From contig NZ_JABMJG010000008.1 in assembly GCF_013376045.1 (NCBI RefSeq), positions 248,001 to 312,000 on the forward strand: a stretch of 64,000 nt of DNA, in the 5' to 3' direction. Every line of letters starts with the position of its first letter. The stretch's first letter is position 1. This document shows positions 33,801 through 42,460 of the stretch, in pieces. A program made the position numbers and the translations under genes. This DNA comes from Variovorax sp. SG517 (GTDB lineage: Bacteria; Pseudomonadota; Gammaproteobacteria; Burkholderiales; Burkholderiaceae_C). Under the pieces are notes generated by a model, which saw nothing but the letters and a program-made list of their open reading frames with translations, was not told the origin of the DNA and made no database searches.

Positions 33801-36800
33801 GTCGTGCTCCAGGCCATAGGCCCTTTGCATCCATGCCATGCAGCTGTGCAGCGCCTGGTGGCGCACTGCAGCGCCCTTGGGCTTGCCGGTGGAGCCGGAG
33901 GTGTAGATGACGTAGGCCAGGTTCTCGCCGTGCAGCGGGACCTGCGGGTCGGTGTCGGGCTCGCCCGAGATGTCCAGGGTGTCCAGTTGCAGTTGCACGA
34001 GTCCTGCGTTCGGCGCGATGTGCTCGCGCGTGGCGCGGTGCGTCAACAGCAGTTCGATGCCGCTGTCTTCCACCATGTAGGCCAGGCGCTGTGCCGGGTA
34101 CTCCGGGTCCAGCGGCAGGTAGGCGCCGCCGGCCTTCAGGATTCCCAGGATGCCCACCATCATCTCGAGGGAGCGCTCCATCACAATGCCCACGCGCATA
34201 TCGGGGCGAACGCCCAGCGCAATCAGGCGGTGTGCCAGGCGATTGGCGCGGCCGTCGAGTTCGGCGTAGCTCAGCGACGATTCGTCGAACAGCATGGCCG
34301 TCGCATCGGGTCGCAGCCGTGCGTGGCGCGCGATGCTCTGATGCACCGGCTGCGCATCCGGCTCCAGCTGCGTGTTCTCGCTCCAGCGTGCGAGCCAGCA
34401 CCTTTCCTCGTCTGACAGAAGATCCAGTTCGCACACGCGCTGCTGCGATTGCGCGGCCAATGCCTCCACGATGGCGCGCACCGCCACATGCATGAAGCCG
34501 CACACGCGCCGGGCATTGACCGACTCATGCACCTGTGCGGTCAGCTGGAAGCCTTCGCCCAGATCGTCCACCGACATGTCGAACGGATAGTTGCTGTGCT
34601 CCTGCCCGCCCAGGAACTCGATGCCTTGCCAGGCGGCGAAATCCTGCTTCTCGATCGCGGCGCTGTAGCGATAGTTCAGCAGCGCCGAAAACAGCGGCGT
34701 GCTTCCCGGCAGCGCGCTGCAGCGTTGCGCCAGCGACAGGCTTGCATGCTCGTGGTGCAGCAGCTGTGTCAGCGCCGCATGCGTTTCCCGCACGCACTGC
34801 TCGACGCCGAGAGTACCAAGGCGAATGAGCAGCGGCAGCGTGTTGATGAACAGGCCCAGAGCCCGATCCGCTTCCGCACCGCCCTGCATGCGGCCGAAGA
34901 GCACCGTGCCGAACACCACGTCGTCCTTGCCCGTGGCCCGAGCCAGCACCAGCGCCCAGGCCAGGTGGAACAGCGAGGCCGCACTCACGCCGTGCCGCCG
35001 AGCCTCGTGCCGCAACGAGGCGGCAAGGTCCGCCTCCAACGGCAGGACAGCCTTCTGGGCGCGAGCGCCATCGCTTCGCACGTCCAGCAAACCGAAGGGC
35101 GTCGTGGGTTCGTCCACGTCGCCTAGCATCCGGGTGAAAAAGGCCTCGTGCTCCGCCTGGCTCACGCCCAGCCGGGCCTGTGCCACGAAGCGCCGGAACG
35201 GCACGGGTACTGGCAGCGCCTCATGCCGGTTGTTCGCAAGCAAGGCGATTTCTTCGACGATCAGCTGCAGCGTGGCGTGGTCGAGCACCAGATGATGGCT
35301 CGGCAGTTGCAGCAGCCAGCGCTGCCGATCGGCATCCTCGGCCGCGATGGCACGGATCATCGGGGCATGGCGCACGTCGATGCGGCGGCGGCTCGCGGCG
35401 GCATTCAGGCTAGCAAGCACGTCGTCGCCAGCGGCCACGTCCAGCCATTCGAGTTGCAGTCGGGCTTCTCGCCAGACGACCTGCACGGGCTCCGACAACG
35501 ACTCCCACAGCACTGCCGTGCGCAGGATGTCGTGGCGCGCGATCACCTGGTTCAGGTTCCCGATGAACGCCTCCAGCCGTGCCTTCGATTCGAAGGCAAG
35601 GAGTTGCGGCGTCACGTAGACGTCTCCATCGGCCTGCATCAGGTGATGGAAGAGGATGCCTTCCTGCAATGGAGCCAGCGGATAGATGTCCTGGATGTTG
35701 GCCGCTCCCCCCGGCACCGCCGCCTCGATGCGCCGTATCTCCTGCTCGTCGAGCGAGACCAGCGTCACCATCTGCGCGCTGATCGCCTCGCACCCCGCCG
35801 GAATGCCATTGGGCGGCACCTGCACCTGCGCGCGCCCCTGGTCTTGCGCCAGCGCCTTTGCAAACGCCGCGAACCCCGGGTGCTCGAACAGCGTGCGCAC
35901 CTGCGCCTGCAGGCCCCGCGCTCGCATGCGCTCCAGCAGCCGCAGCGCCAGCAGCGAGTGCCCGCCCAGCTCGAAGAAGTTGTCCCCGCGCCCCACCCTC
36001 TGCAGCCCCAGCACCTCGGCCCAGATGGCTGCCAGGGTTTCTTCCAGCTCGCCTTGCGGTGCCTCGTAGCCCCGGCCCTGCACCAGCTCCGGCTCGGGCA
36101 GCGCCTTGCGCTCCACCTTGCCGTTGGCATTCAGCGGCAACGCCTGCAGCACCATGACCGCGCGCGGCACCATGTAGTCGGGCAGCTGCCTGCCCAGGCG
36201 CTCGCGCAGCACTTCCGCGTCGATGGCCTGCCCCGCGTGGGCGGCCACATAGCCGATCAGGGCCATCGCGCCCGCGATCTCCCGGGCCACGACCACCGCC
36301 TCCCTGATCTCCGGCTGCGCCAGCAGCTGGGCCTCGATCTCCCCCAGTTCGATGCGCAGGCCGCGGATCTTCACCTGGTGGTCGATGCGCCCCAGGTATT
36401 CGATCTGGCCTTCGGCGTTCCAGCGCACGAGGTCGCCGGTGCGGTAGAGCCTGTCGCCGTTGCCGAAGGGGTCGGCCACGAAGCGCTCCGCGCTCAGGCC
36501 AGGCTTGTTGAGGTAGCCGCGCGCCAGGCTCACGCCGCCGAGGTACAGCTCGCCGGCCACGCCGCGCGGCACCAGGTTCAGCTCTGCATCCAGGATGTAG
36601 GTGCGCGTGCCGCTGATGGGCTGGCCGATGGGCACCAGGCTTCGCCCGTCGTCCCTGCAGGTCCAGCGCGTGACGTGGATGGTGGTCTCGGTCGGGCCGT
36701 ACAGGTTCTGCAAGGTGGCGCCGCCCAGGCGCTGCAACGCCTCCTTCTGCGTCTGCGCGGGCATGGCCTCCCCGCCCACGATGATGTGCTTGAGTCGCGT

Positions 36801-39104
36801 GCTGGCCTCGATGCCCGGATGCGCCAGGAAGGCCTGCAGCATGGAGGGCACGAAGTTCAGCGTGGTGACCTGGTGGCGCTGGATCAGCTGCACCAGCCGC
36901 TCGGGGTCGCGGTGGTCGCCGGGGTTGGCGATCACCAGCCTCGCGCCGGTGGTCAGGGGCCAGAACATCTCCCACACCGACACGTCGAAGCCGAAGGGTG
37001 CCTTGTGCAGCACGGTGTCGTCGTGCTCCAGGCCATAGGCCCTTTGCATCCATGCCATGCAGCTGTGCAGCGCCTGGTGGCGCACTGCAGCGCCCTTGGG
37101 CTTGCCGGTGGAGCCGGAGGTGTAGATGACGTAGGCCAGGTTCTCGCCGTGCAGCGGGACCTGCGGGTCGGTGTCGGGCTCGCCCGAGATGTCCAGGGTG
37201 TCCAGTTGCAGTTGCACGAGTCCTGCGTTCGGCGCGATGTGCTCGCGCGTGGCGCGGTGCGTCAACAGCAGTTCGATGCCGCTGTCTTCCACCATGTAGG
37301 CCAGGCGCTGTGCCGGGTACTCCGGGTCCAGCGGCAGGTAGGCGCCGCCGGCCTTCAGGATTCCCAGGATGCCCACCATCATCTCGAGGGAGCGCTCCAT
37401 CACAATGCCCACGCGCATATCGGGGCGAACGCCCAGCGCAATCAGGCGGTGTGCCAGGCGATTGGCGCGGCCGTCGAGTTCGGCGTAGCTCAGCGACGAT
37501 TCGTCGAACAGCATGGCCGTCGCATCGGGTCGCAGCCGTGCGTGGCGCGCGATGCTCTGATGCACCGGCTGCGCATCCGGCTCCAGCTGCGTGTTCTCGC
37601 TCCAGCCAGCGAGCTGCGCCTTCTCTGTCGCTCCGAGCAGATCGATCTCGCCGATCATGCGATCGGCATCGCCAGCCAGCGCATCGAGGATCGCCGCGTA
37701 GTGGCCCGCCATGCGCTCGATGGTCTGCGGATCGAAGAGCTCTCGCGCGTAGTGGAAGTTCAGCTGCACCTGGCCACGGCCATCCTCGACCACACCCAGC
37801 GTCAGCTCGAACTGTGCCGCCTGCTCGCCGAACTCCCAGGTCCGCAATGCGAGGCCGGGCAGATTGTCCAGCGCACTGTGGTCCTGCTGCAGATGATTGA
37901 ACATCACCTGGAACAGCGCAGCGGTGCTCAGGCTGCGCTCGGGCTTCAGGGCTTCGACCAGCTGTTCGAACGGCAGGTCCTGATGCGCCTGCGCACCCAG
38001 CGCTGCCTCGCGCGTGGCGGCCAGCGCCTCGTGCAGGCGGGTCCGGCTGCCGATCACATTGCGCATCACCTGCGTGTTCACGAAGAATCCGACGACACGT
38101 TCAGACTCCACGCGGTGCCGGTTGGCAATCGGTACGCCGACGCGCACATCCTGCAGCCCGGTATGGCGGTTCAGGAGCACCTGGAAGCCGGTGAGCAGCA
38201 TCATGAACAGCGTCGCGCCCTGTGCCTGCGCGCGCCGGCGCAGCGACTCGACCAGCGACGGCGACAGCGCCGTCTCATGGCGCGCCGCACGGTACTTTCC
38301 GTCGGCACGCCGCATGCGATCCACCGGCAGTTGCAGCACCGGGTGCTCGGTGCCCAACTGCTTCTTCCAGTAGTCGAGCTGCCGCTCCTGTTCGCCCGCC
38401 TCGAGCCAGTGGCGCTGCCAGATCGCGTAGTCGGCGTACTGGACTGGCAACGCATCGCGCACGGGCGCCTGGCCCTGCACCCGTGCCTGGTATCCAGCCA
38501 CGAACTCGTCCACGACGATCCGCATCGACCATCCGTCGGAGACGATGTGATGCATCACAACCGCCAGCATGTGCGCCTCGGTGCCCATGCGGATGAGCAC
38601 GACGCGAAGCAGCGGGCCAGTGGTCAGGTCGAAAGGCGCGTCCGCAATGCGCAGCGCCTCCTCGCGCGCGGAGGCCTCGCGCTCAGTGTCCGGCAGGTGG
38701 GTCAGGTCGACGATCGGAATGTCCAGCGCCGCATGCGCCTGCACGCGCTGCTCGACCTCTCCTTCGGCATTCACGCCGAACACGGTCCGCAGCGACTCGT
38801 GGCGCGCAACCAGCGCGTCGAAGCTCTCCTTGAGCGCCTCGATGCCGAGCCGCCCGTCGAGCCGCAATCCACCCAAGATGTGATACGCCGAGCTGCCGGG
38901 CTCCAGCTGCCACAGAAACCACTGCCGCATCTGCGCATACGAAGGCGGGCACGCGGCCCGCGCAGCCTCGTCGCGCGCAATGATCGGAAACTGCCCGATC
39001 GTGAGGCCCTCGGCGCGGATTTTCTGATACACCGCGCGGCGCTGCGCCGGGGTCAGGCGCAGGAAGCGCCGGCCGATATGGTCGTGGGTGGCCGTGATTT
39101 CCAT
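30888..39104 (-). CDS. NRPS, C-A-PCP-C/E-A-PCP-C/E-PCP
   Basis: 2738 residues. Order by approximate position of the core motif: C1 (HHIVSDGWS, 185), A1 (YTSGSTGKPKG, 661), PCP1 (GGHSLLALR, 1046), C2 (HHLVLDH, 1271), A2 (1734), PCP2 (2119), C3 (HHLISDH, 2350), PCP3 (GGDSLLSLK, 2698). C2 and C3 both start with DIYPLAPLQEGILFHH, the mark of dual condensation/epimerisation domains, so the residues loaded by A1 and A2 should become D-configured. Both A domains read as DVWNIGLIHK by eye, a mix of the Ser and Thr codes. The last module lacks an A domain and there is no thioesterase. Its start overlaps the stop of the preceding gene as TGATG. A1-PCP1-start of C2 and A2-PCP2-start of C3 appear identical at DNA level. 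Confidence 0.92.
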   Translation of the reverse strand: MEITATHDHIGRRFLRLTPAQRRAVYQKIRAEGLTIGQFPIIARDEAARAACPPSYAQMRQWFLWQLEPGSSAYHILGGLRLDGRLGIEALKESFDALVARHESLRTVFGVNAEGEVEQRVQAHAALDIPIVDLTHLPDTEREASAREEALRIADAPFDLTTGPLLRVVLIRMGTEAHMLAVVMHHIVSDGWSMRIVVDEFVAGYQARVQGQAPVRDALPVQYADYAIWQRHWLEAGEQERQLDYWKKQLGTEHPVLQLPVDRMRRADGKYRAARHETALSPSLVESLRRRAQAQGATLFMMLLTGFQVLLNRHTGLQDVRVGVPIANRHRVESERVVGFFVNTQVMRNVIGSRTRLHEALAATREAALGAQAHQDLPFEQLVEALKPERSLSTAALFQVMFNHLQQDHSALDNLPGLALRTWEFGEQAAQFELTLGVVEDGRGQVQLNFHYARELFDPQTIERMAGHYAAILDALAGDADRMIGEIDLLGATEKAQLAGWSENTQLEPDAQPVHQSIARHARLRPDATAMLFDESSLSYAELDGRANRLAHRLIALGVRPDMRVGIVMERSLEMMVGILGILKAGGAYLPLDPEYPAQRLAYMVEDSGIELLLTHRATREHIAPNAGLVQLQLDTLDISGEPDTDPQVPLHGENLAYVIYTSGSTGKPKGAAVRHQALHSCMAWMQRAYGLEHDDTVLHKAPFGFDVSVWEMFWPLTTGARLVIANPGDHRDPERLVQLIQRHQVTTLNFVPSMLQAFLAHPGIEASTRLKHIIVGGEAMPAQTQKEALQRLGGATLQNLYGPTETTIHVTRWTCRDDGRSLVPIGQPISGTRTYILDAELNLVPRGVAGELYLGGVSLARGYLNKPGLSAERFVADPFGNGDRLYRTGDLVRWNAEGQIEYLGRIDHQVKIRGLRIELGEIEAQLLAQPEIREAVVVAREIAGAMALIGYVAAHAGQAIDAEVLRERLGRQLPDYMVPRAVMVLQALPLNANGKVERKALPEPELVQGRGYEAPQGELEETLAAIWAEVLGLQRVGRGDNFFELGGHSLLALRLLERMRARGLQAQVRTLFEHPGFAAFAKALAQDQGRAQVQVPPNGIPAGCEAISAQMVTLVSLDEQEIRRIEAAVPGGAANIQDIYPLAPLQEGILFHHLMQADGDVYVTPQLLAFESKARLEAFIGNLNQVIARHDILRTAVLWESLSEPVQVVWREARLQLEWLDVAAGDDVLASLNAAASRRRIDVRHAPMIRAIAAEDADRQRWLLQLPSHHLVLDHATLQLIVEEIALLANNRHEALPVPVPFRRFVAQARLGVSQAEHEAFFTRMLGDVDEPTTPFGLLDVRSDGARAQKAVLPLEADLAASLRHEARRHGVSAASLFHLAWALVLARATGKDDVVFGTVLFGRMQGGAEADRALGLFINTLPLLIRLGTLGVEQCVRETHAALTQLLHHEHASLSLAQRCSALPGSTPLFSALLNYRYSAAIEKQDFAAWQGIEFLGGQEHSNYPFDMSVDDLGEGFQLTAQVHESVNARRVCGFMHVAVRAIVEALAAQSQQRVCELDLLSDEERCWLARWSENTQLEPDAQPVHQSIARHARLRPDATAMLFDESSLSYAELDGRANRLAHRLIALGVRPDMRVGIVMERSLEMMVGILGILKAGGAYLPLDPEYPAQRLAYMVEDSGIELLLTHRATREHIAPNAGLVQLQLDTLDISGEPDTDPQVPLHGENLAYVIYTSGSTGKPKGAAVRHQALHSCMAWMQRAYGLEHDDTVLHKAPFGFDVSVWEMFWPLTTGARLVIANPGDHRDPERLVQLIQRHQVTTLNFVPSMLQAFLAHPGIEASTRLKHIIVGGEAMPAQTQKEALQRLGGATLQNLYGPTETTIHVTRWTCRDDGRSLVPIGQPISGTRTYILDAELNLVPRGVAGELYLGGVSLARGYLNKPGLSAERFVADPFGNGDRLYRTGDLVRWNAEGQIEYLGRIDHQVKIRGLRIELGEIEAQLLAQPEIREAVVVAREIAGAMALIGYVAAHAGQAIDAEVLRERLGRQLPDYMVPRAVMVLQALPLNANGKVERKALPEPELVQGRGYEAPQGELEETLAAIWAEVLGLQRVGRGDNFFELGGHSLLALRLLERMRARGLQAQVRTLFEHPGFAAFAKALAQDQGRAQVQVPPNGIPAGCEAISAQMVTLVSLDEQEIRRIEAAVPGGAANIQDIYPLAPLQEGILFHHLMQADGDVYVYPLLLSFDSRDRLARFIESFDRVIARHDILRTAIAWEGLREPVQVVWREARLQLQWLEDDAASAGMDVAERLNARVDPIGYRIDVRRAPMVEAVAAHDAANRRWLLQLPCHHLISDHTTLELLMDEIASIQQNPEIELPSPVPFRDFVAHARLGLGADEHEAFFRRMLGDVTEPTTPFGLTDVRGDGSDVDDARLALDSALASQLRRQAQRHGVSPATLFHLAWALVLARATGKDDLVFGTVLFGRMQGGEGAERAMGLCMNMLPLRIRLGALSVEQCVRETHAALTQLMHHEHASLSLAQRCSGLPKGAPLFSSLLNYRHSPRRASSGGSDWEGIEFLAGQERSNYPLGLSVSDLGDGFALTVQVSTSVGAERVCEYMRAAVAEVVDALVHRPGQLALEIDVMAGLQVRSPAALPPVAPVGPKAHEAPRDDAERTLAAIWAQLLGVRRVGRHDNFFQLGGDSLLSLKMMLALRQQRPGSRRLALSEVMQADTLKELAALC
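32395..34387 (-). repeat. 1,993-bp direct repeat, copy in module 2
   Basis: This segment matches 35614-37606 with a constant offset of 3,219 bases, with no differences in the stretches I compared line by line. It covers the end of the linker before A2, all of A2 and PCP2 and the first part of C3. Identity stops sharply at both ends. It marks a recent in-frame duplication or gene conversion of an A-PCP unit. Confidence 0.9.
35614..37606 (-). repeat. 1,993-bp direct repeat, copy in module 1
   Basis: Partner of 32395-34387. It covers A1, PCP1 and the first part of C2, up to the residues just after MQADGDVYV, where the two C domains become different. 3,219 is a multiple of three (1,073 codons), so both copies are read in the same frame. 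Confidence 0.9.
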
Positions 39105-42100
39105 CAGGTGGTCTCGAGGCTGTCAATGAAGGAGTCAATCTCGGACAAGGCTTGCGCATGCGGCTTGCGTGCGCGAGCCTGCGAGATCGACCGGGCCATG
39201 TCCATCAGGACGGGGTGCTGAAAAATGTTCTTGACCGTGAGGTCTGCATGCATCGCGGCCTGCACGCGGGCCACGACCTGCATCGACATGAGCGAATGGC
39301 CGCCAAGCTCGAAGAAATGATCGTTGCGGCCGATGCGCTCCACACCCAACACTTCGGACCAGATTCGCGTCAGTGCACTCTCCACATCGCCTTGCGGCGG
39401 GGCATAGGCGCGTTCGCTGTCGATGCCGGGCATGGGCAACGCCTTTCGGTCGACCTTGCCGTTCGCGTTCAACGGCAGCGCATCCAGAACCACCATGGCG
39501 CCGGGCACCATGTACTCTGGCAACACGCGGCCCAGTCGCCAACGCACCTGGGCGGTGTCGATCGCCTGCCCCGCCCGCGCGGACAGATAAGCCACGAGCA
39601 TCGTCGCGCCTGCGTGCTCCCTGGCCACGACGGTGGCCTCGCGAATCTCCGGCTGCGCAAGCAGTTGCGCCTCGACCTCCCCCAGTTCGATGCGGAAACC
39701 CCGTAGCTTCACCTGCTGGTCGATGCGCCCGAGGTACTCCAGTTGGCCTTGCGCGGTCCAGCGCACCAGGTCACCGGTGCGGTAGAGCCGGTCGCCGCCT
39801 TCCATCGCGATGAAACGCTCCGCCGTGAGGGCCGCGCGGTCGAGGTAGCCGCGCGCCAGGCCGGCCCCCGACACATGCAGTTCTCCAGCCACGCCGACTG
39901 GCACAGGATCGAGCCGCGCATCGAGCACCTGCAGGCCCAGATCGGGAATGGCGGTGCCGACGGGGCTTCGCTGTTGCCCCAGGTCCGCCGCCGTGATCCG
40001 GCGGCAGGTCACATGAACCGTGGTTTCGGTGATGCCGTACATGTTGATCAGTTGAGGCTGCTCGTCGCCGTGATGCTCGATCCACGTGCGCAAGCGTTGC
40101 GGCTCCAATGCCTCTCCGCCGAAGATCACGGTGCGAAGCGACAGGCCTCCTTCATGGGCCTGAGGCAACGCAACCAACTGGCCGAACGCCGACGGCGTCT
40201 GGTTGAGCACCGTCACACGCTGATCGCGTAGCAGTTGAAGGAAGTCGGCGGGCGAGCGGCTCACCCAGAAAGGCACCACGACCAGCCTGCCACCCGTGCA
40301 CAGCGCTCCGAAAATCTCCCAGACCGAGAAGTCGAAGGCGTACGAATGGAACATGGTCCACACGTCCTGCGGCCCGAACTGGAACCATGACTCGGTGGCG
40401 GAGAGCAACCGGGTCACGTTGCGATGGCACAGTTGCGCACCCTTGGGCTTGCCGGTGGAGCCTGAGGTGTAGATCACGTAGGCCAGGTTGTCGCCGCTCA
40501 ACGGAACCTCGGGATTGGTCGCCGTGTATTCGCCAGCATCCGTCGCATCGACAGCCAGCGTGGAGATGCCCGCAGGCAGCTGCATGCGATCCTGCAGATG
40601 AGCCCGCGTGAGAACCAGCGCAAGCCGGCTGTCTTCCACCATGTAGGCGATCCGGTCGACCGGGTACTCCGGGTCCAGCGGCACATAGGCGCCACCCACC
40701 TTCATGACTGCAAGAAGCGCCACCACCAGCTCGACGCCACGTTCCAGCATCACGCCGACCTTGGTCTCGGCACGCACACCGTTCTCGATCAGCCGATGTG
40801 CCAGCCGGTTGGCTCGCTGGTTGAGTTCGCGATAGCTGAGCGCTTCGTTCTCGAAAACCACCGCGATGGTGTCGGGGCGCGCTGCCGCCTGCAATTCGAT
40901 CAGGCCGTGCACGGTGGCGGCTTCTGCCCGGCCTTGCGCACGGGCGCCCCATCTGGCGAGCTGCGCGTGCTCCGTCTCGTCGAGCAGCGGCAGATCCCCC
41001 AGCGCGCATACCGGCTCGGCCACGAAGGCGCGGAGCACGCGCTGGTAATGGCCCGCCAGCCGCCCGATCGTCTCAGGCTCGAACAGTTCCGCCGCGTAGC
41101 GAAACGCTGCACGGATGCCGCCGTCTTCGCACTCGATGGTCTCCAGGATCAGCTCGAACGGCGCGGCGCGTTCCGCCAGATCGATGCGCCGGACCTGCAG
41201 GCCGGGCCATCCGCGCAGCGGCCTGTCGCCCTCGCCCAGATGGTTGAACATGACCTGGAACAGCGGCGATCCGCCGTGTGTGCGGTCCGGTCGCAGCGCC
41301 TGGACAAGCCGCTCGAAGGGCAGCTCCTGGTTCGCCTGCGCTTCTAGCGAAGTGTCGCGCACCTGTGCCAGCAGCTCGGACAGGCGCATATGTCCATCCA
41401 GGCGCGCATCCATCACCACGGTGTTGATGAAGGCGCCCACCACACCTGCCGTCTCGGGCCGGTTGCGGCCTGCCACAGGCACGCCGATACGGATCTCGTC
41501 CTGCCCGGTATAGCGGAAGAGCAAGGCGTGGAAGGCCGCAAGCAGCACCTGAAACAAGGTGCCGCCCTGCTCCCGGGCCTGTCGCTTCAGTTCGCGCGCC
41601 AACTCCGCCGGTACTTCGAGCAGATGCTGCGCTGCGCTGTACTTCGCATCGGCCGAACGCGGCCGATCCGTCGTGAGCTCCAGCACCGGCTGGCTGCCCC
41701 CGAGCCGCCGCTGCCAGTAGGCCATCTGCCGCTCACCCTCGGCGCCTTCGATCCACTTGCGCTGCCACGAAGCGAAGTCGACGTAGCGGACTTCGGGCTC
41801 GGGCACTGCGACGGTTTGTGCCGCCCCAACCCGCTGCGCGTAGAGGCGAGCCAGATCATCGAGGATCAACTCGACCGACCACGCGTCGGAACCGATGTGA
41901 TGCATGGTGAGCAGAAGTTGATGGTCCCCATCGCCCATCTTCAGCAAGGTGCCGCGCAGCAACGGACCGATCGTGAGATCGAAGGGAGTGCGGCAGACCT
42001 CGCGCACGATCTCGCCGTAGCGCATTTCGCGGACCTGAGCGTCCAGCGTGCTCAGATCGACGAAGGGAATCGCGAGCGTGCTCGTCGGCTCGACGCGCTG

Positions 42101-42460
42101 CTCGGGTACACCGTGAGGGCCTGCCCTGAAGACGGTGCGCAGCGTGTCGTGGCGCATCGCCAGCGCGTGCACCGCATCCTGCAGTGCGGCAACGTCCAGC
42201 GGCCCGGAGAAGCCCAGGCCGCCGCCGACGTGATAGGCGGTATTGCCCGGATCGAGCTGCCACAGGAACCACTGCCCCTGCTGGGCGAAGGACACAGGCA
42301 TGGCAGCACCGTCGTCCACACTGTGCACGATGGCATCGCGCTGTGGGCGCGCAGGCGCGGCGGCGGCGTCACCGCTGCCGCGCAACCGCTGCTGCAGTGC
42401 GCTCAATTGCGCCGGGGACAGCTTTGCGCGGCGCTCGAAAAGATCCTTGCTTTGGCTCAT
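39104..42460 (-). CDS. NRPS, single C-A-PCP module, threonine code
   Basis: 1118 residues: condensation domain with MHHIGSDAWS (near 187; the usual final glycine of HHxxxDG is alanine), adenylation domain with YTSGSTGKPKG (near 663) and FDFSVWEIFG (near 707), and PCP with GGHSLMSMQ (near 1054). The ten specificity residues read by eye are DFWNIGMVHK, the textbook threonine code. It takes the chain from the PKS and adds Thr or a close relative. It overlaps the PKS gene by four bases (ATGA) and the next gene by one, so order in the operon equals order in the assembly line. Confidence 0.92.
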   Translation of the reverse strand: MSQSKDLFERRAKLSPAQLSALQQRLRGSGDAAAAPARPQRDAIVHSVDDGAAMPVSFAQQGQWFLWQLDPGNTAYHVGGGLGFSGPLDVAALQDAVHALAMRHDTLRTVFRAGPHGVPEQRVEPTSTLAIPFVDLSTLDAQVREMRYGEIVREVCRTPFDLTIGPLLRGTLLKMGDGDHQLLLTMHHIGSDAWSVELILDDLARLYAQRVGAAQTVAVPEPEVRYVDFASWQRKWIEGAEGERQMAYWQRRLGGSQPVLELTTDRPRSADAKYSAAQHLLEVPAELARELKRQAREQGGTLFQVLLAAFHALLFRYTGQDEIRIGVPVAGRNRPETAGVVGAFINTVVMDARLDGHMRLSELLAQVRDTSLEAQANQELPFERLVQALRPDRTHGGSPLFQVMFNHLGEGDRPLRGWPGLQVRRIDLAERAAPFELILETIECEDGGIRAAFRYAAELFEPETIGRLAGHYQRVLRAFVAEPVCALGDLPLLDETEHAQLARWGARAQGRAEAATVHGLIELQAAARPDTIAVVFENEALSYRELNQRANRLAHRLIENGVRAETKVGVMLERGVELVVALLAVMKVGGAYVPLDPEYPVDRIAYMVEDSRLALVLTRAHLQDRMQLPAGISTLAVDATDAGEYTATNPEVPLSGDNLAYVIYTSGSTGKPKGAQLCHRNVTRLLSATESWFQFGPQDVWTMFHSYAFDFSVWEIFGALCTGGRLVVVPFWVSRSPADFLQLLRDQRVTVLNQTPSAFGQLVALPQAHEGGLSLRTVIFGGEALEPQRLRTWIEHHGDEQPQLINMYGITETTVHVTCRRITAADLGQQRSPVGTAIPDLGLQVLDARLDPVPVGVAGELHVSGAGLARGYLDRAALTAERFIAMEGGDRLYRTGDLVRWTAQGQLEYLGRIDQQVKLRGFRIELGEVEAQLLAQPEIREATVVAREHAGATMLVAYLSARAGQAIDTAQVRWRLGRVLPEYMVPGAMVVLDALPLNANGKVDRKALPMPGIDSERAYAPPQGDVESALTRIWSEVLGVERIGRNDHFFELGGHSLMSMQVVARVQAAMHADLTVKNIFQHPVLMDMARSISQARARKPHAQALSEIDSFIDSLETT

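Noticed and set aside
30789..34415. Second long plus-strand open frame (1208 codons) opposite the NRPS
   Set aside because: Same reason; its near-identity with part of the frame at 35148-39221 only reflects the 1,993-bp repeat in the NRPS gene.
32395..37606. Transposon or insertion sequence as cause of the 2-kb repeat
   Set aside because: No terminal inverted repeats, target duplications or transposase are present; both copies are in-frame coding sequence of A-PCP units.
35148..39221. Very long open frame (1357 codons) on the plus strand across the last synthetase
   Set aside because: It is antisense to a complete NRPS with all core motifs, has no ribosome site or known domain, and its composition (His, Arg, Gln, Leu, Val rich) is that of a GC-rich shadow frame.
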